DNA of 64,000 nt, taken from Candidatus Kapaibacterium sp. Its GTDB lineage: Bacteria; Bacteroidota; Ignavibacteria; Kapaibacteriales; UBA2268. The stretch spans positions 62,001 to 126,000 of the forward strand of contig JAPLFL010000118.1 of the NCBI GenBank assembly GCA_026390695.1. The letters run 5' to 3'. Positions 1 through 8,761 of this stretch are shown piece after piece; position 1 is the first letter of the stretch; each line of letters starts with the position of its first letter. A program made the position numbers and the translations under genes. Below the pieces are notes generated by a model, which worked only from the letters and a program-made list of their open reading frames with translations, was not told where the DNA came from and did no database searches.

Positions 1-1020
1 GGCTGCTTTTTTAACATCACCTACTGAACGGCCAATACCGGCAATCAAACTTTTACGCATTTTAAACAAAGTAAAACCTGCACCCATCAACATACCGCCA
101 ATAGCGATTGGTTTTACGATGTACTTCCATATCGAAACGGCAGTACTAATCCAGGCTTTGTTATATGCGTCTTGCATAGACAAACCGGGATTTGATTGCA
201 TAAAACCATTTGCCATTCCTGAAATATCAAGATTCGGTCCTAAAAAATAGAGGATAATCGGTACGAGTAATCCCCATGCAATAAGCCCACCACTGAAGTT
301 TAATGCACCGAGTTTTGGACCGATAATATAGCCAACACCCATATAAGCTGGACTAATTTCAGGTGAACTGAGTAATAATCCGCCCTGGCCGCTGAATTTA
401 GTAGCCGTAATTGTTTGTTTTGAGAAATAAAGAAAATCTCTCCAGCTTTCAGCAAAAAATTTAAATTCTGCTAATAATTTTATAAATGCACCTGCAGCCA
501 TGGCACTGAATAAATAAACAGAACCGGTTCCACCGGTACGACCAGTTTTATGAATTTCTGCTGCTGCAACTGATTCCGGAAAAGGAAGCTCTGCATCTTC
601 AACCATTACACGGCGCAATAGAGCGACAAACATAATTCCCAAAATACCACCGACTATTAAAATCAATGATGCTGTGATATAATGACCAGATGAACTGAAA
701 TCATCTTTCCACAAACCTGAAATAAAAAATGCAGGTAATGTAAATATAGCTCCTGCAGCTACAGATTCGCCTATCGAACCTACTGTACGTGCAAAATTTT
801 CCTCTAATATAGAGCCTTTCAATACTTTCAATAATGCCATACCTATAACGGCTGCCGGATAAGTGGCTGCAATTGTCATTCCTGCGCGTAATCCCAAATA
901 GGCATTAGCCGCACCAAGAATAACCGACATGACAAGACCGATTAGTAAAGCTCTTAAAGTGAATTCAGCCATAGTCGATTCATTAGAGACAAATGGTACA
1001 AATTTCTTTGCTTCTGACAT
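1..1020 (-). CDS. OPT family oligopeptide transporter, N-terminal half (runs off window)
   Basis: The frame is open from an ATG at 1020 to the left edge, giving 340 codons without a stop; the C-terminal half lies outside the window. The product is a polytopic inner-membrane protein. Near the N terminus it carries the stretch NAYLGLRAGMTIAATYPAA, followed by SIGESVAAGAIFTLPAF, both typical of the bacterial OPT family of proton-driven oligopeptide or metal-chelate symporters. Full-length members have about 650 residues, so the cut is due to the window. A GGGAGA ribosome-binding site lies six bases upstream. Substrate cannot be told from sequence. The TPR gene on the same strand lies immediately upstream, 89 bases away, and may be co-transcribed. 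Family assignment is strong. Confidence 0.9.
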   Translation of the reverse strand, partial: MSEAKKFVPFVSNESTMAEFTLRALLIGLVMSVILGAANAYLGLRAGMTIAATYPAAVIGMALLKVLKGSILEENFARTVGSIGESVAAGAIFTLPAFFISGLWKDDFSSSGHYITASLILIVGGILGIMFVALLRRVMVEDAELPFPESVAAAEIHKTGRTGGTGSVYLFSAMAAGAFIKLLAEFKFFAESWRDFLYFSKQTITATKFSGQGGLLLSSPEISPAYMGVGYIIGPKLGALNFSGGLIAWGLLVPIILYFLGPNLDISGMANGFMQSNPGLSMQDAYNKAWISTAVSIWKYIVKPIAIGGMLMGAGFTLFKMRKSLIAGIGRSVGDVKKAA

Positions 1021-1109
1021 ATATTCTCCCATTATAAAAAAATGATTTATTAATTATACAAATGAACTATATTTTCAATAAAATTTAACCCTCAACTTTA
1101 TAAACTTAT

Positions 1110-2012
1110 TTAAAGTCCGGCTAACATTTTCCTGTATTTATCTGCTTCTGAAATATTCCCTGCTAATTGTTGAGCATTTATCATAATCCCGATAGCATTT
1201 TTATTCTTAGGATTTAGTGCCAATGAACGAGATAATGCGTTTATTGCTTCTTTGAACTGATGACGGTTCAGATAAATCAATCCAAGATTGCTGAACAAAT
1301 CCGGATTACTATAATTAGGATTATATTTCAAAGCCTGCTGATAGTGAACAAAAGCCGAATCCTGCTGATTGAGCTGATGATAAATAACGCCAAATCTATA
1401 CTCAAATTCAGGATCATTAAACATAGCACTTTTTAAAGAATCCATTAATTTGATAATATCCTGAAAATGGTTCGACGCAGCAAATTCGTTTGTTTTATTT
1501 TGAATGACTACACTCAAATGTTGCTGTGCCTGTGGCCAGACTGAGTTTATTGTTGAACCGCTGTCCATCTTGATAGCCTGACGATATTCCGGAATTGCAG
1601 AATCCCATTTGGCAGAGTTTAAGTAATAAAAGCCGAGAAGAAAATGAACCCTTGCGTGAGAGGGAAAGTCTTTTGCTAAAACACGTAACTTGTCTCCGCC
1701 TTCTTCTAATAAGCTGGCTTTGAGGGCAGGATCTGTAACTTTTCGAGATGAGTCAACCAATAGAGCTGCTGCATACCAGGGATCAACGACTTTTACTCCC
1801 CAGTCAACAAGCAGTAATGAATAAATAATGACTGCTAATGCTAATATTGAAATCCAGATGATTTTCTTTGGATTAACTGCCGCTTTAACAGACTTTGAAT
1901 TTTGTATTGTACTTATATTAATGTCTGATTCAGAGCCAACTTTAGAGCTTGATTTTTGAATTATTTTTTTTGAATTTTCCTGACTTGATTTCTTGTAATG
2001 TTTTTGAGCCAT
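1110..2012 (-). CDS. Membrane-anchored TPR repeat protein
   Basis: 300 residues. A basic, Ser/Lys-rich cytoplasmic N terminus (residues 1-50) is followed by one membrane segment at about 51-69. The rest is a helical domain with tetratricopeptide repeats starting near 118, 200, 238 and 271, recognisable from patterns such as LGFYYLNSAKWDSAI and LGLIYLNRHQFKEAI ending in alternating A/L-N-P. TPR arrays bind other proteins, so this is probably an inner-membrane scaffold with its repeats in the periplasm. There is no clear Shine-Dalgarno sequence. It is divergent from the M15 peptidase gene and lies upstream of the OPT transporter on the same strand. No specific function can be assigned. Confidence 0.85.
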   Translation of the reverse strand: MAQKHYKKSSQENSKKIIQKSSSKVGSESDINISTIQNSKSVKAAVNPKKIIWISILALAVIIYSLLLVDWGVKVVDPWYAAALLVDSSRKVTDPALKASLLEEGGDKLRVLAKDFPSHARVHFLLGFYYLNSAKWDSAIPEYRQAIKMDSGSTINSVWPQAQQHLSVVIQNKTNEFAASNHFQDIIKLMDSLKSAMFNDPEFEYRFGVIYHQLNQQDSAFVHYQQALKYNPNYSNPDLFSNLGLIYLNRHQFKEAINALSRSLALNPKNKNAIGIMINAQQLAGNISEADKYRKMLAGL

Positions 2013-2167
2013 TATTTTTTTAACTTTGTTAAACTTGTTCCGGTAACTTTAATAAATTATGAATAAAACTCGAATTTTCAATAAATAGTTACAAAAGAAC
2101 TTATAATTTATTAATTATTTTGGTTTTAACAAGCTGTTTTTTTTATTATTCTTTTAAATGTGTATTT

Positions 2168-2803
2168 ATGAACCAGATATTTCGACAATCACAACTTTTT
2201 GCCTTCTTATTAATTTTCTTTTTCATTTCACCGATTATTGCAGAGCAAGGGGCTTCAAAAAAAATTGTTATTGATAGCGCTATGACCTTTACAGAAGCTA
2301 CAGCAGGCACTAAAGCACCTAAAAAAGTTCTTGATTCCCTCATTCTATTAACCGTTGATTATTATTCTTACGACGGAAAGCTGCACAGGGGACAGCTTTT
2401 AATAAATAAAGCCGTTGAAAAAGATATACGTTCGGTTTTTAATTTAATTTGTGAAATTCGTTTCCCTGTCAAGAAAGTTATTCCTATTGTAAAATATAAC
2501 TGGGATGATGACGCTTCTATGGCTGACAATAATACTTCTGCTTTCAATTACCGCAATATTGCAGGTACAGACAGATTATCTAATCATTCATTTGGGCGGG
2601 CAGTGGATTTGAATCCATTTTCTAATCCCGTTATTCATCTTGATGGGTCAGTTAATCCGAAAGGGGCAAAATATAATAAGAATTTCCCAGGAACATTGCG
2701 CGAGTCTGATCAGATTGTTAAAAAATTTGAAGGTCTTGGCTGGCGCTGGGGTGGAAAATTCAAACAATATAAGGACAATCATCATTTTGATAAGGAAGGG
2801 TAA
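2168..2803 (+). CDS. M15-family D-alanyl-D-alanine carboxypeptidase-like protein, exported
   Basis: The reading frame opens at 2120, but the ATG at 2168 is preferred because it places a signal peptide (residues 1-26, hydrophobic FAFLLIFFFISPIIA) directly at the N terminus. That gives 211 residues. The zinc-binding signature of M15 peptidases is present: SNHSFGRAVDLN supplies His140 and Asp147, and the C-terminal HHFD supplies the third ligand (His205 or His206). Members cleave peptidoglycan stem peptides in the periplasm (VanY or L-Ala-D-Glu type). It ends seven bases from the convergent J-domain gene. The acidic residue after HHF is Asp; many relatives have Glu or Asp nearby. Family assignment is firm, exact bond specificity unknown. 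Confidence 0.85.
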   Translation: MNQIFRQSQLFAFLLIFFFISPIIAEQGASKKIVIDSAMTFTEATAGTKAPKKVLDSLILLTVDYYSYDGKLHRGQLLINKAVEKDIRSVFNLICEIRFPVKKVIPIVKYNWDDDASMADNNTSAFNYRNIAGTDRLSNHSFGRAVDLNPFSNPVIHLDGSVNPKGAKYNKNFPGTLRESDQIVKKFEGLGWRWGGKFKQYKDNHHFDKEG

Positions 2804-2810
2804 ATTATCC

Positions 2811-3692
2811 TCAATAGGCTCCCTTGTACTTTGACTGATTATAATTTGTTCTTGTTATTTCAATTTCGACTGCAGGACTCTTGTCACTCATCATTGTCGA
2901 TAATAATTTCTTATTGTATTGAATATGCTTTTCTATTTGTAAAATGCGTTCTTGTAGCTTACGCTTTCGGCGTGCTACCCAAAATCTGTCATTTAACTTA
3001 TCTTCAAATATAAATGGCTCCTGCTCTTTCATTTGCTGGATTCTCAATTTTTCGGATGCTATATTTATTTCAAGATCATGAATCTCAGATCTCAACCGAG
3101 CCTCTTCTAATCTAATATCTTCCAGTTCCTCATTTTCATCATAACAAAGTGTTTGATGGAAGAGCTTCAGCCTGTGCAGATTTTCACTCCTATATGCTTC
3201 CTGAATATTATCCCAGAATTTATGAAAATCATCTGTATATCCATTTATATCAGGATGAAGGCGCTTTACGATCTTTCTGTAAATCAAAGGCAATTCATTC
3301 TTTTCTTTAAACTCTGCATTTACAACATCATTGCAATATCGGTTATGAATAAAAGTTGCTGCACTGCGGTCTGGGCGGTGAAATTCGCTCTGAACCATAG
3401 TATTGACGAACCGGATTGTATGCTCGGTGAGCTTTTCGCCTTTATTTATTCTGATTGACAGCAGCTCAACTCGCCTGTCTAACTCTGCGGCATTGCGGTT
3501 TTTTTCCTGATATTCAATTTCCAGATCACCGAATAAACTATCATAAGCGAACATTATCTGCGGGTGTACTATATTCTGCAAATAATGCCAATTATCTAAT
3601 AATTTCAGTAATTCTTTCCGGCATTCACTTATTCTTGACCTAAGTTCAGTTATTATCGGATTTTCAATATCTGTATTTTTTATATTATCCAT
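2811..3692 (-). CDS. Coiled-coil protein with an internal J-domain-like segment
   Basis: 293 residues, soluble and charged. Residues about 15-85 and 185-275 are predicted by eye to be coiled coils (heptads rich in E, K, R and L). Between them, residues 133-180 read LPLIYRKIVKRLHPDINGY and then FWDNIQEAYRSENLHRLKLF, which matches helices II-III of a DnaJ J domain with the diagnostic HPD loop at 146-148. J domains stimulate the ATPase of DnaK/Hsp70, so the protein may direct DnaK to a partner held by the coiled coils. There are no Gly/Phe or zinc-finger regions as in DnaJ. It lies 13 bases after the AhpD-like gene on the same strand. The partner is unknown. Confidence 0.75.
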   Translation of the reverse strand: MDNIKNTDIENPIITELRSRISECRKELLKLLDNWHYLQNIVHPQIMFAYDSLFGDLEIEYQEKNRNAAELDRRVELLSIRINKGEKLTEHTIRFVNTMVQSEFHRPDRSAATFIHNRYCNDVVNAEFKEKNELPLIYRKIVKRLHPDINGYTDDFHKFWDNIQEAYRSENLHRLKLFHQTLCYDENEELEDIRLEEARLRSEIHDLEINIASEKLRIQQMKEQEPFIFEDKLNDRFWVARRKRKLQERILQIEKHIQYNKKLLSTMMSDKSPAVEIEITRTNYNQSKYKGAY

Positions 3693-3705
3693 ATATCTAA
3701 ATTTA

Positions 3706-4065
3706 TTAGATTAATTCCGAATTTTTACTTTTATCCAGTTCTTCAATCACTTCAAAAGCATGTCTGAGATGTGGTATTACAATTGATCCACCCACAACTA
3801 ATGCAATATTCATGGCTTCGTTCAATTCTCCACGAGTAGCTCCTGCTTCAATACTTTGTTCAATATGATAACTTATGCAGTCATTGCATCTAAGAGCCAT
3901 GGAAGCCACTAATCCCATCAATTCCTTATATTTCCCCGAGATTTCACTTTCTTGATATGCGAGTTTATCAAGGCCATAGAAGCGCTTGAATGGAAGAAAA
4001 TCTTCTTTTAGAATTTTTTCATTCCCTGCAGTCCTTCTTTTATGAAAATCCTCAACATTACTCAT
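3706..4065 (-). CDS. Carboxymuconolactone decarboxylase / AhpD-like family protein
   Basis: 119 residues, all-helical. The signature RCNDCISYHIEQ (Cys60, Cys63, His67) followed by EAGATRGELNEAMNIALVVGG is that of the carboxymuconolactone decarboxylase family, in which a CxxC pair in AhpD-type members acts in thiol-peroxidase recycling. The length is normal for a single-domain member. It is cytoplasmic, with no signal peptide. It lies between the atpC terminator and the J-domain gene, and probably forms a two-gene unit with the latter (13-base gap). Redox activity is inferred from the cysteine pair; the actual substrate is unknown. Confidence 0.85.
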   Translation of the reverse strand: MSNVEDFHKRRTAGNEKILKEDFLPFKRFYGLDKLAYQESEISGKYKELMGLVASMALRCNDCISYHIEQSIEAGATRGELNEAMNIALVVGGSIVIPHLRHAFEVIEELDKSKNSELI

Positions 4066-4180
4066 TAATTCTTAATATCCTAACAAAATTGCAATATAAA
4101 ATATCATTTTCTTTAGCTTCTAATTTAGAGTTTAAATTTTATTTAACAAACATAAAATTATCAACATTTCCCGCAGATAA

Positions 4181-4213
4181 AAAAAGGAATGCTTAATTGA
4201 AGCATTCCTTTTT
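4181..4213 (-). terminator. Rho-independent terminator of atpD-atpC
   Basis: A perfect 14-bp stem (AAAAAGGAATGCTT paired with AAGCATTCCTTTTT) with a five-base loop sits 20 bases after the atpC stop and ends in a T tract when read on the minus strand. The flanking A and T runs make it look bidirectional, although no plus-strand gene ends here. Confidence 0.85.
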
Positions 4214-4232
4214 AAATAAATATAAATCAAAG

Positions 4233-4655
4233 TTATTTCACAGACAATTTGGAAACCGCTTTAATTCGTAATGCAATTGATTTGATTTCGGCTTTTGCAG
4301 CTTCAGCAGCATTTATGTCTAAAGTATTCATATTAATTTTTTCCTCAGCTTTTTTTAAAGCGGCTTCTAAAGTACTTAAATCAAGACTTGCTGCATTATC
4401 TGCTTTTTCGACAAGAACTGATACCTGATTTTTGTTAATTTCTACAAATCCGGTGGTCGATACGAAATATTGCTCAGTGCCGTCTTGCTCAACTATTTTA
4501 ATTATTCCTTCATCAAGTGCAGAAACAATCGGTGCATGATTAACAAGGGCTTGAAAGGGTGACTGCGATCCGGGAACTGATATTGAACTTGCCAGGCCGC
4601 TATAAACCGCTTTCATTGGAGTAACTATTTCTATATTTAAAATATTATCGCTCAT
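4233..4655 (-). CDS. atpC: F1F0 ATP synthase subunit epsilon
   Basis: 140 residues, the usual length for bacterial epsilon. It starts with LNIEIVTPMKAVYSGLASSI, the beta-sandwich entry of the family, followed by the GFVEINKNQVSVLVEKAD segment and the C-terminal helical hairpin with alternating Ala/Glu/Lys. The subunit belongs to the central stalk and can inhibit ATP hydrolysis. It follows atpD on the same strand, separated by 66 bases that contain a palindromic repeat, and is followed by a strong terminator. No other ATP synthase subunit genes are present in the window. Confidence 0.95.
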   Translation of the reverse strand: MSDNILNIEIVTPMKAVYSGLASSISVPGSQSPFQALVNHAPIVSALDEGIIKIVEQDGTEQYFVSTTGFVEINKNQVSVLVEKADNAASLDLSTLEAALKKAEEKINMNTLDINAAEAAKAEIKSIALRIKAVSKLSVK

Positions 4656-4682
4656 TTTTTTCTTTCTTCAAATTCTTAGATT

Positions 4683-4720
4683 CTCCCCTCTCCTTTGGAG
4701 AGGGGTTGGGGGTGAGGTTG
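4683..4720. repeat. REP-like GC-rich hairpin between atpD and atpC
   Basis: The 66-base gap between the two genes holds a perfect 9-bp stem, CCCCTCTCC (4685-4693) and GGAGAGGGG (4697-4705), with a three-base loop, then TTGGGGGTGAGG. The same hairpin with the same GGTGAGG tail occurs at 7531-7616 and a relative at 19021-19038, so this is a dispersed element and not an ATP-synthase-specific structure. It lacks a T run on the minus strand and so is not an obvious terminator. Confidence 0.8.
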
Positions 4721-4721
4721 T

Positions 4722-6176
<1,455 letters not shown>

Positions 6177-6370
6177 CTAAAATATATAAGATAAAATGAA
6201 TATTGTAAATTGTAAAAATCATGAATCACAAATTTATGAAAATTTAAGTTTATGAGCAAAGTATAGACAGCTTTTTTTATAAATGTTGATAACCTTTGTA
6301 ATTATCAATTGATGGAATTGAGTTTATAAAGTTTATCAGATTATTGATCTAATATTATTTCATATTGTCT

Positions 6371-6713
6371 TATGCAATCAAGTCTTGCTGCTGTTGCGAT
6401 TATTGATTCCTCTTGCATAATTGATATTTAATTTTGCATACATTTGCATAGTGGAGTATGCAAGCAAGTCCCGCTGCTGTTCTACATCCCAATGCCATTT
6501 GCATACTTTTGCATAATTTTAACCATAAGCACTAACCATTCACCACTAAAATACTCATATATGCAAGAAAATTGCGCTGCTGTTGCTATCATTGATGCCT
6601 CTTGCATAATTGATATTTAATTTTGCATACATTTGCATAGTGAATTATGCAAGCAAGTATCGCTGCTGTTCTACTTCTCAATGCCATTTGCATACATTTG
6701 CATAATTTTTAAC
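6371..6713. repeat. Direct repeat, two copies of about 153 bp built from TATGCAA/TTGCATA units
   Basis: Copy A is 6371-6523 and copy B 6560-6713, offset by 189 bases and nearly identical over the stretch around CTCTTGCATAATTGATATTT. Each copy contains two sub-units that begin TATGCAA, continue with a GCTGCTGTT core and end with TTGCATA, so each sub-unit is bounded by short inverted repeats. A fifth, single sub-unit start (TATGCAAGAAGCC, then GCGCTGCTGTTG) occurs at about 13448-13480. Confidence 0.8.
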
Positions 6714-6756
6714 TATTTCCATTGACCTTCAACCTTTAACTTTACGAACTTTTAAG

Positions 6757-6826
6757 AACAAGAGCGCAAAATTATTGATTCAGATTTAAATATCAAGAAA
6801 ACCGCTCACAAACGACGCACAAAATA
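6757..6826 (+). repeat. 70-bp dispersed element, copy 1
   Basis: This stretch, starting AACAAGAGCGCAAAA and ending ACGACGCACAAAATA, aligns without gaps to 13544-13613, with about 8 differences in 70 positions by my count. In both places it lies just after the GCTGCTG-containing repeat, so both belong to one larger duplicated module. An ATG follows 12 bases after each copy. Confidence 0.8.
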
Positions 6827-6837
6827 GTTTGTGAAAT

Positions 6838-7038
6838 ATGTGGGATATACTTTTCAGTTTGATTGACAAATATAGGTTAGAAGTCTATAAAGTTTTGAAT
6901 TTTGATATTCTATTGTCTTGGAATTTCATACATTTATCCAATATCAACAAACAAGAAAAAATAAATATTTTTAGCATTTCACAAGGTTATAGGAAGCAAT
7001 TATTACTTTTAAATCATATAGAGGTTATTTATGAATAA
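6838..7038 (+). CDS. Doubtful small ORF upstream of the 61-residue gene
   Basis: 66 codons starting 12 bases after the dispersed 70-bp element and overlapping the following gene by eight bases. The product is rich in Ile, Leu and Asn, and matches no family I know. There is no Shine-Dalgarno sequence. The overlap and shared strand are what one would see in a small two-gene toxin-antitoxin unit, but the sequence itself gives no support and it may be a chance frame in AT-rich DNA. Confidence 0.25.
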   Translation: MWDILFSLIDKYRLEVYKVLNFDILLSWNFIHLSNINKQEKINIFSISQGYRKQLLLLNHIEVIYE

Positions 7039-7216
7039 AACTGATGATGCTCTTCTTAAGGTATGGGAAATGAAGGATTCATTAACTAATGATTTTAAAA
7101 ATAGCAATTTTGATAATTTCATAGATTTCATTGAAAACGAAATGATTGAAATTAGACAAAAGTATCATATTTATTATAATCAAGTTGGGAAAGAAAAACA
7201 AACAACTGCTGCATAA
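7031..7216 (+). CDS. Small acidic antitoxin-like protein (61 aa)
   Basis: 61 residues, helical and acidic. The N-terminal pattern DDALLKVWEMKDSL, followed by an FIDFIENEMIEIRQKYHI segment, resembles the short orphan antitoxin-like proteins (E-x-W-x-x-K-D-x-L) scattered in bacterial accessory regions. A GAGG ribosome-binding site lies about eight bases before the ATG. No standard toxin (PIN, RelE or HEPN) follows; downstream there are only repeats. The functional label is inference; that it is expressed is plausible because of the ribosome-binding site and the normal codon pattern. Confidence 0.5.
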   Translation: MNKTDDALLKVWEMKDSLTNDFKNSNFDNFIDFIENEMIEIRQKYHIYYNQVGKEKQTTAA

Positions 7217-7530
7217 ATTAACATTTTCGCTAAAACCAGAATTGATTACTAACTTTTTCCTGCCCGATCAGATTAAAAATCTGACCGGAAGAAAGATCAT
7301 AAAAAACATTACTATTGATTCATAAAGAATTACTAAATTTGTAGAATTGTTTAATTGATATTAATGGTTAATGAAATTATAAAAATAAGAGATAAAATGG
7401 TGGAAAAGAGCGGCAGAGCCCCTAATAAAGAAGATTAAATTATAAAATAAATTATAAATCCCTTTTTGAAATAAATCATATTTCCTTATTTCACGTAGTT
7501 ATTACATATTTGTAGATTAAAATGAAAAAA

Positions 7531-7658
7531 GAACCTCACCCCATCCCTCTCCTAAGGAGAGGGAGTTGGAACAGGGTTTATTCCCTCTCCTTCGGAGAGG
7601 GTTAGGGTGAGGTTCTTCTGGGTTAGGGTGAGGTTCTTCTGGGTTAGGATGAGGTTTT
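7531..7658. repeat. Nested palindrome with a three-copy 21-bp tail
   Basis: An outer perfect inverted repeat (GAACCTCACCC at 7531-7541, GGGTGAGGTTC at 7605-7615) encloses two hairpins, CCCTCTCC-TAA-GGAGAGGG (7545-7563) and CCCTCTCC-TTC-GGAGAGGG (7583-7601). From 7599 a 21-bp unit beginning GGGTTAGGGTGAGG is repeated three times. A chance open frame on the minus strand across this element encodes a PHPNPEE repeat and is not a gene. Confidence 0.85.
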
Positions 7659-7787
7659 AAGGCATTTTTTGTTCTTTGAAAATAGATATTCATTCCAATA
7701 TCACGCAGTGAATACATATTAGTAGCAATGGAAGCCAGATTAAGGGTGGAAAGTTGAAATATTATCTCATTCTCCCTTGGAAACACA

Positions 7788-7881
7788 CCACCTAATCCCC
7801 TCTTTTTGGAGGGGGAATTGGAAGAAGAGAGAACAAAACTCCAACTTCTTGTTCCACCTCTAAAAAGAGGGGGTTAGGGGG
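7788..7881. repeat. Palindromic element, arms of about 19 bp
   Basis: CACCTAATCCCCTCTTTTT at 7788-7806 is mirrored by AAAAAGAGGGGGTTAGGGG starting at 7862, about 17 of 19 positions matching, around an internal spacer of about 55 bases. Composition (CCCCTC/GAGGGG) links it loosely to the hairpins at 4685 and 7545 and to the element at 22194-22269. Confidence 0.75.
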
Positions 7882-7942
7882 TATGTAGAGAATTAAAGCA
7901 GAATCTTTTTTATTTCACCTCATATATTTCAAATATAATTTT

Positions 7943-8037
7943 TCCTCTTCCGTCCATACTTTTATGGTTTTTATGGTCGGGAATATTAGAAAAAGAGAAA
8001 ATAAAAGCTCAGAAAGATAAAACAAAGAGATATAAAG
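7943..8037 (+). repeat. Diverged direct repeat, left copy
   Basis: The run from TCCTCTTCCGTCCATAC through TTATGGTCGGGAATATT to AAAGCTCAGAAAGATA is recognisably repeated at 8762-8856. The two copies bracket the transposase remnant in direct orientation. In the right copy the final AGAAAGATA motif has expanded into the 21-bp array at 8826-9035. Confidence 0.7.
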
Positions 8038-8129
8038 AGAAAAGTAAATAGTTGAAAATGAGTAGGTGTCGGTTGAAATCATTAATAAAATATATTTCTT
8101 TGGATAAGTTAAAACCTTATTTGTTCAAA

Positions 8130-8691
8130 TTCTTCAACCTTAGTAGAAAAAATAATGCACCTAACACAACAACCTTATTACCTTATTAAAACCTGCCATG
8201 AAAGTATAGTTCAATAATTTACATACACATTTTGTATTTACAACAATGCATCGCGAACCCAGAATATTTGAGGAGAATCGCGAAAGAATCGAAAAATATA
8301 TTACAGGAATTGTAAATAATATTGATTGCAAATTATATGCAATCTATGCCAATCCTGAGCATGTTCATTTTTTGATCTCACGAGCTGCAAATATTGATGA
8401 AGAAAGTTTGGCAAATAAAATTGCTGAGAGTTCATCAAAATTTATAAATGAAAACAGGCTTTGCGGGAATAATTTTCAATGACAACTTTCCTATTCTGCC
8501 TTTTCGGTTTCAAAAGCAGATGTGAATAAAGTATGTAAATATATATTAAATCAGCCGGAACATCACAAAAAACAAACATTTATGGAGGAATATGAGGCAT
8601 TCATCAAGTTTTATAACGATACAATCAAAAATAAATAAGCTAATAAGGTTGGGGGCTGGGTAGCGGGACTTTTTCTACTAAGGTTGAAGAA
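8130..8691. mobile_element. Inverted-repeat-bounded RAYT-type element (inactive)
   Basis: A 22-bp perfect inverted repeat, TTCTTCAACCTTAGTAG (8130-8151 in full) and its complement (8670-8691), bounds the element. A second inner inverted repeat, 8170-8187 against 8634-8651, matches at 17 of 18 positions. The transposase pseudogene fills the interior. True IS200/IS605 elements lack terminal inverted repeats, whereas REP-associated tyrosine transposases are characteristically flanked by REP palindromes in opposite orientation, so the latter reading is favoured. Confidence 0.75.
8198..8638 (+). pseudogene. REP-associated / IS200-like Y1 transposase, two in-frame stops
   Basis: The frame from the ATG at 8198 to the TAA at 8636-8638 is about 146 codons, a normal length for this family. 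It contains NNLHTHFVFTTMHREPRI at the N terminus, HVHFLIS (the HUH metal-binding motif), and YSAFSVSKADVNKVCKYILN with QPEHHKKQTFMEEY at the C terminus. TAG at 8207-8209 (codon 4) and TGA at 8480-8482 (codon 95) interrupt it. The TGA stands where relatives have Trp in an F-x-W-Q-x-G-Y motif, so a TGG to TGA change is likely. Apart from these two stops the frame is intact, so inactivation looks recent. The enzyme would cut and rejoin single-stranded REP hairpins. Confidence 0.85.
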
Positions 8692-8761
8692 GTGAAATAA
8701 GGATTTTAAAAAACGATATAATTAAAATTATTTTTTTATGGATCAATCTAAATAAAACAAA

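Larger units (their letters stand above)
7217..8197. other. Intergenic accessory region with palindromic repeats
   Basis: About 980 bases with no credible gene. A small hairpin (CAGATT/AATCTG) lies near 7267-7282. The rest contains the palindromic elements at 7531-7658 and 7788-7881 and the direct repeat at 7943-8037, described separately, and leads into the left inverted repeat of the transposase remnant. Confidence 0.7.

Noticed and set aside
7517-7786. Open frame on the minus strand with PHPNPEE repeats
   Set aside because: It is made of the palindromic element and its 21-bp tail; no homology and no ribosome-binding site.
8198-8638. Recoding (selenocysteine or other readthrough) at the TGA of the transposase
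   Set aside because: A TAG also interrupts the same frame near the start and no SECIS-like element is visible; simple decay is the easier reading.
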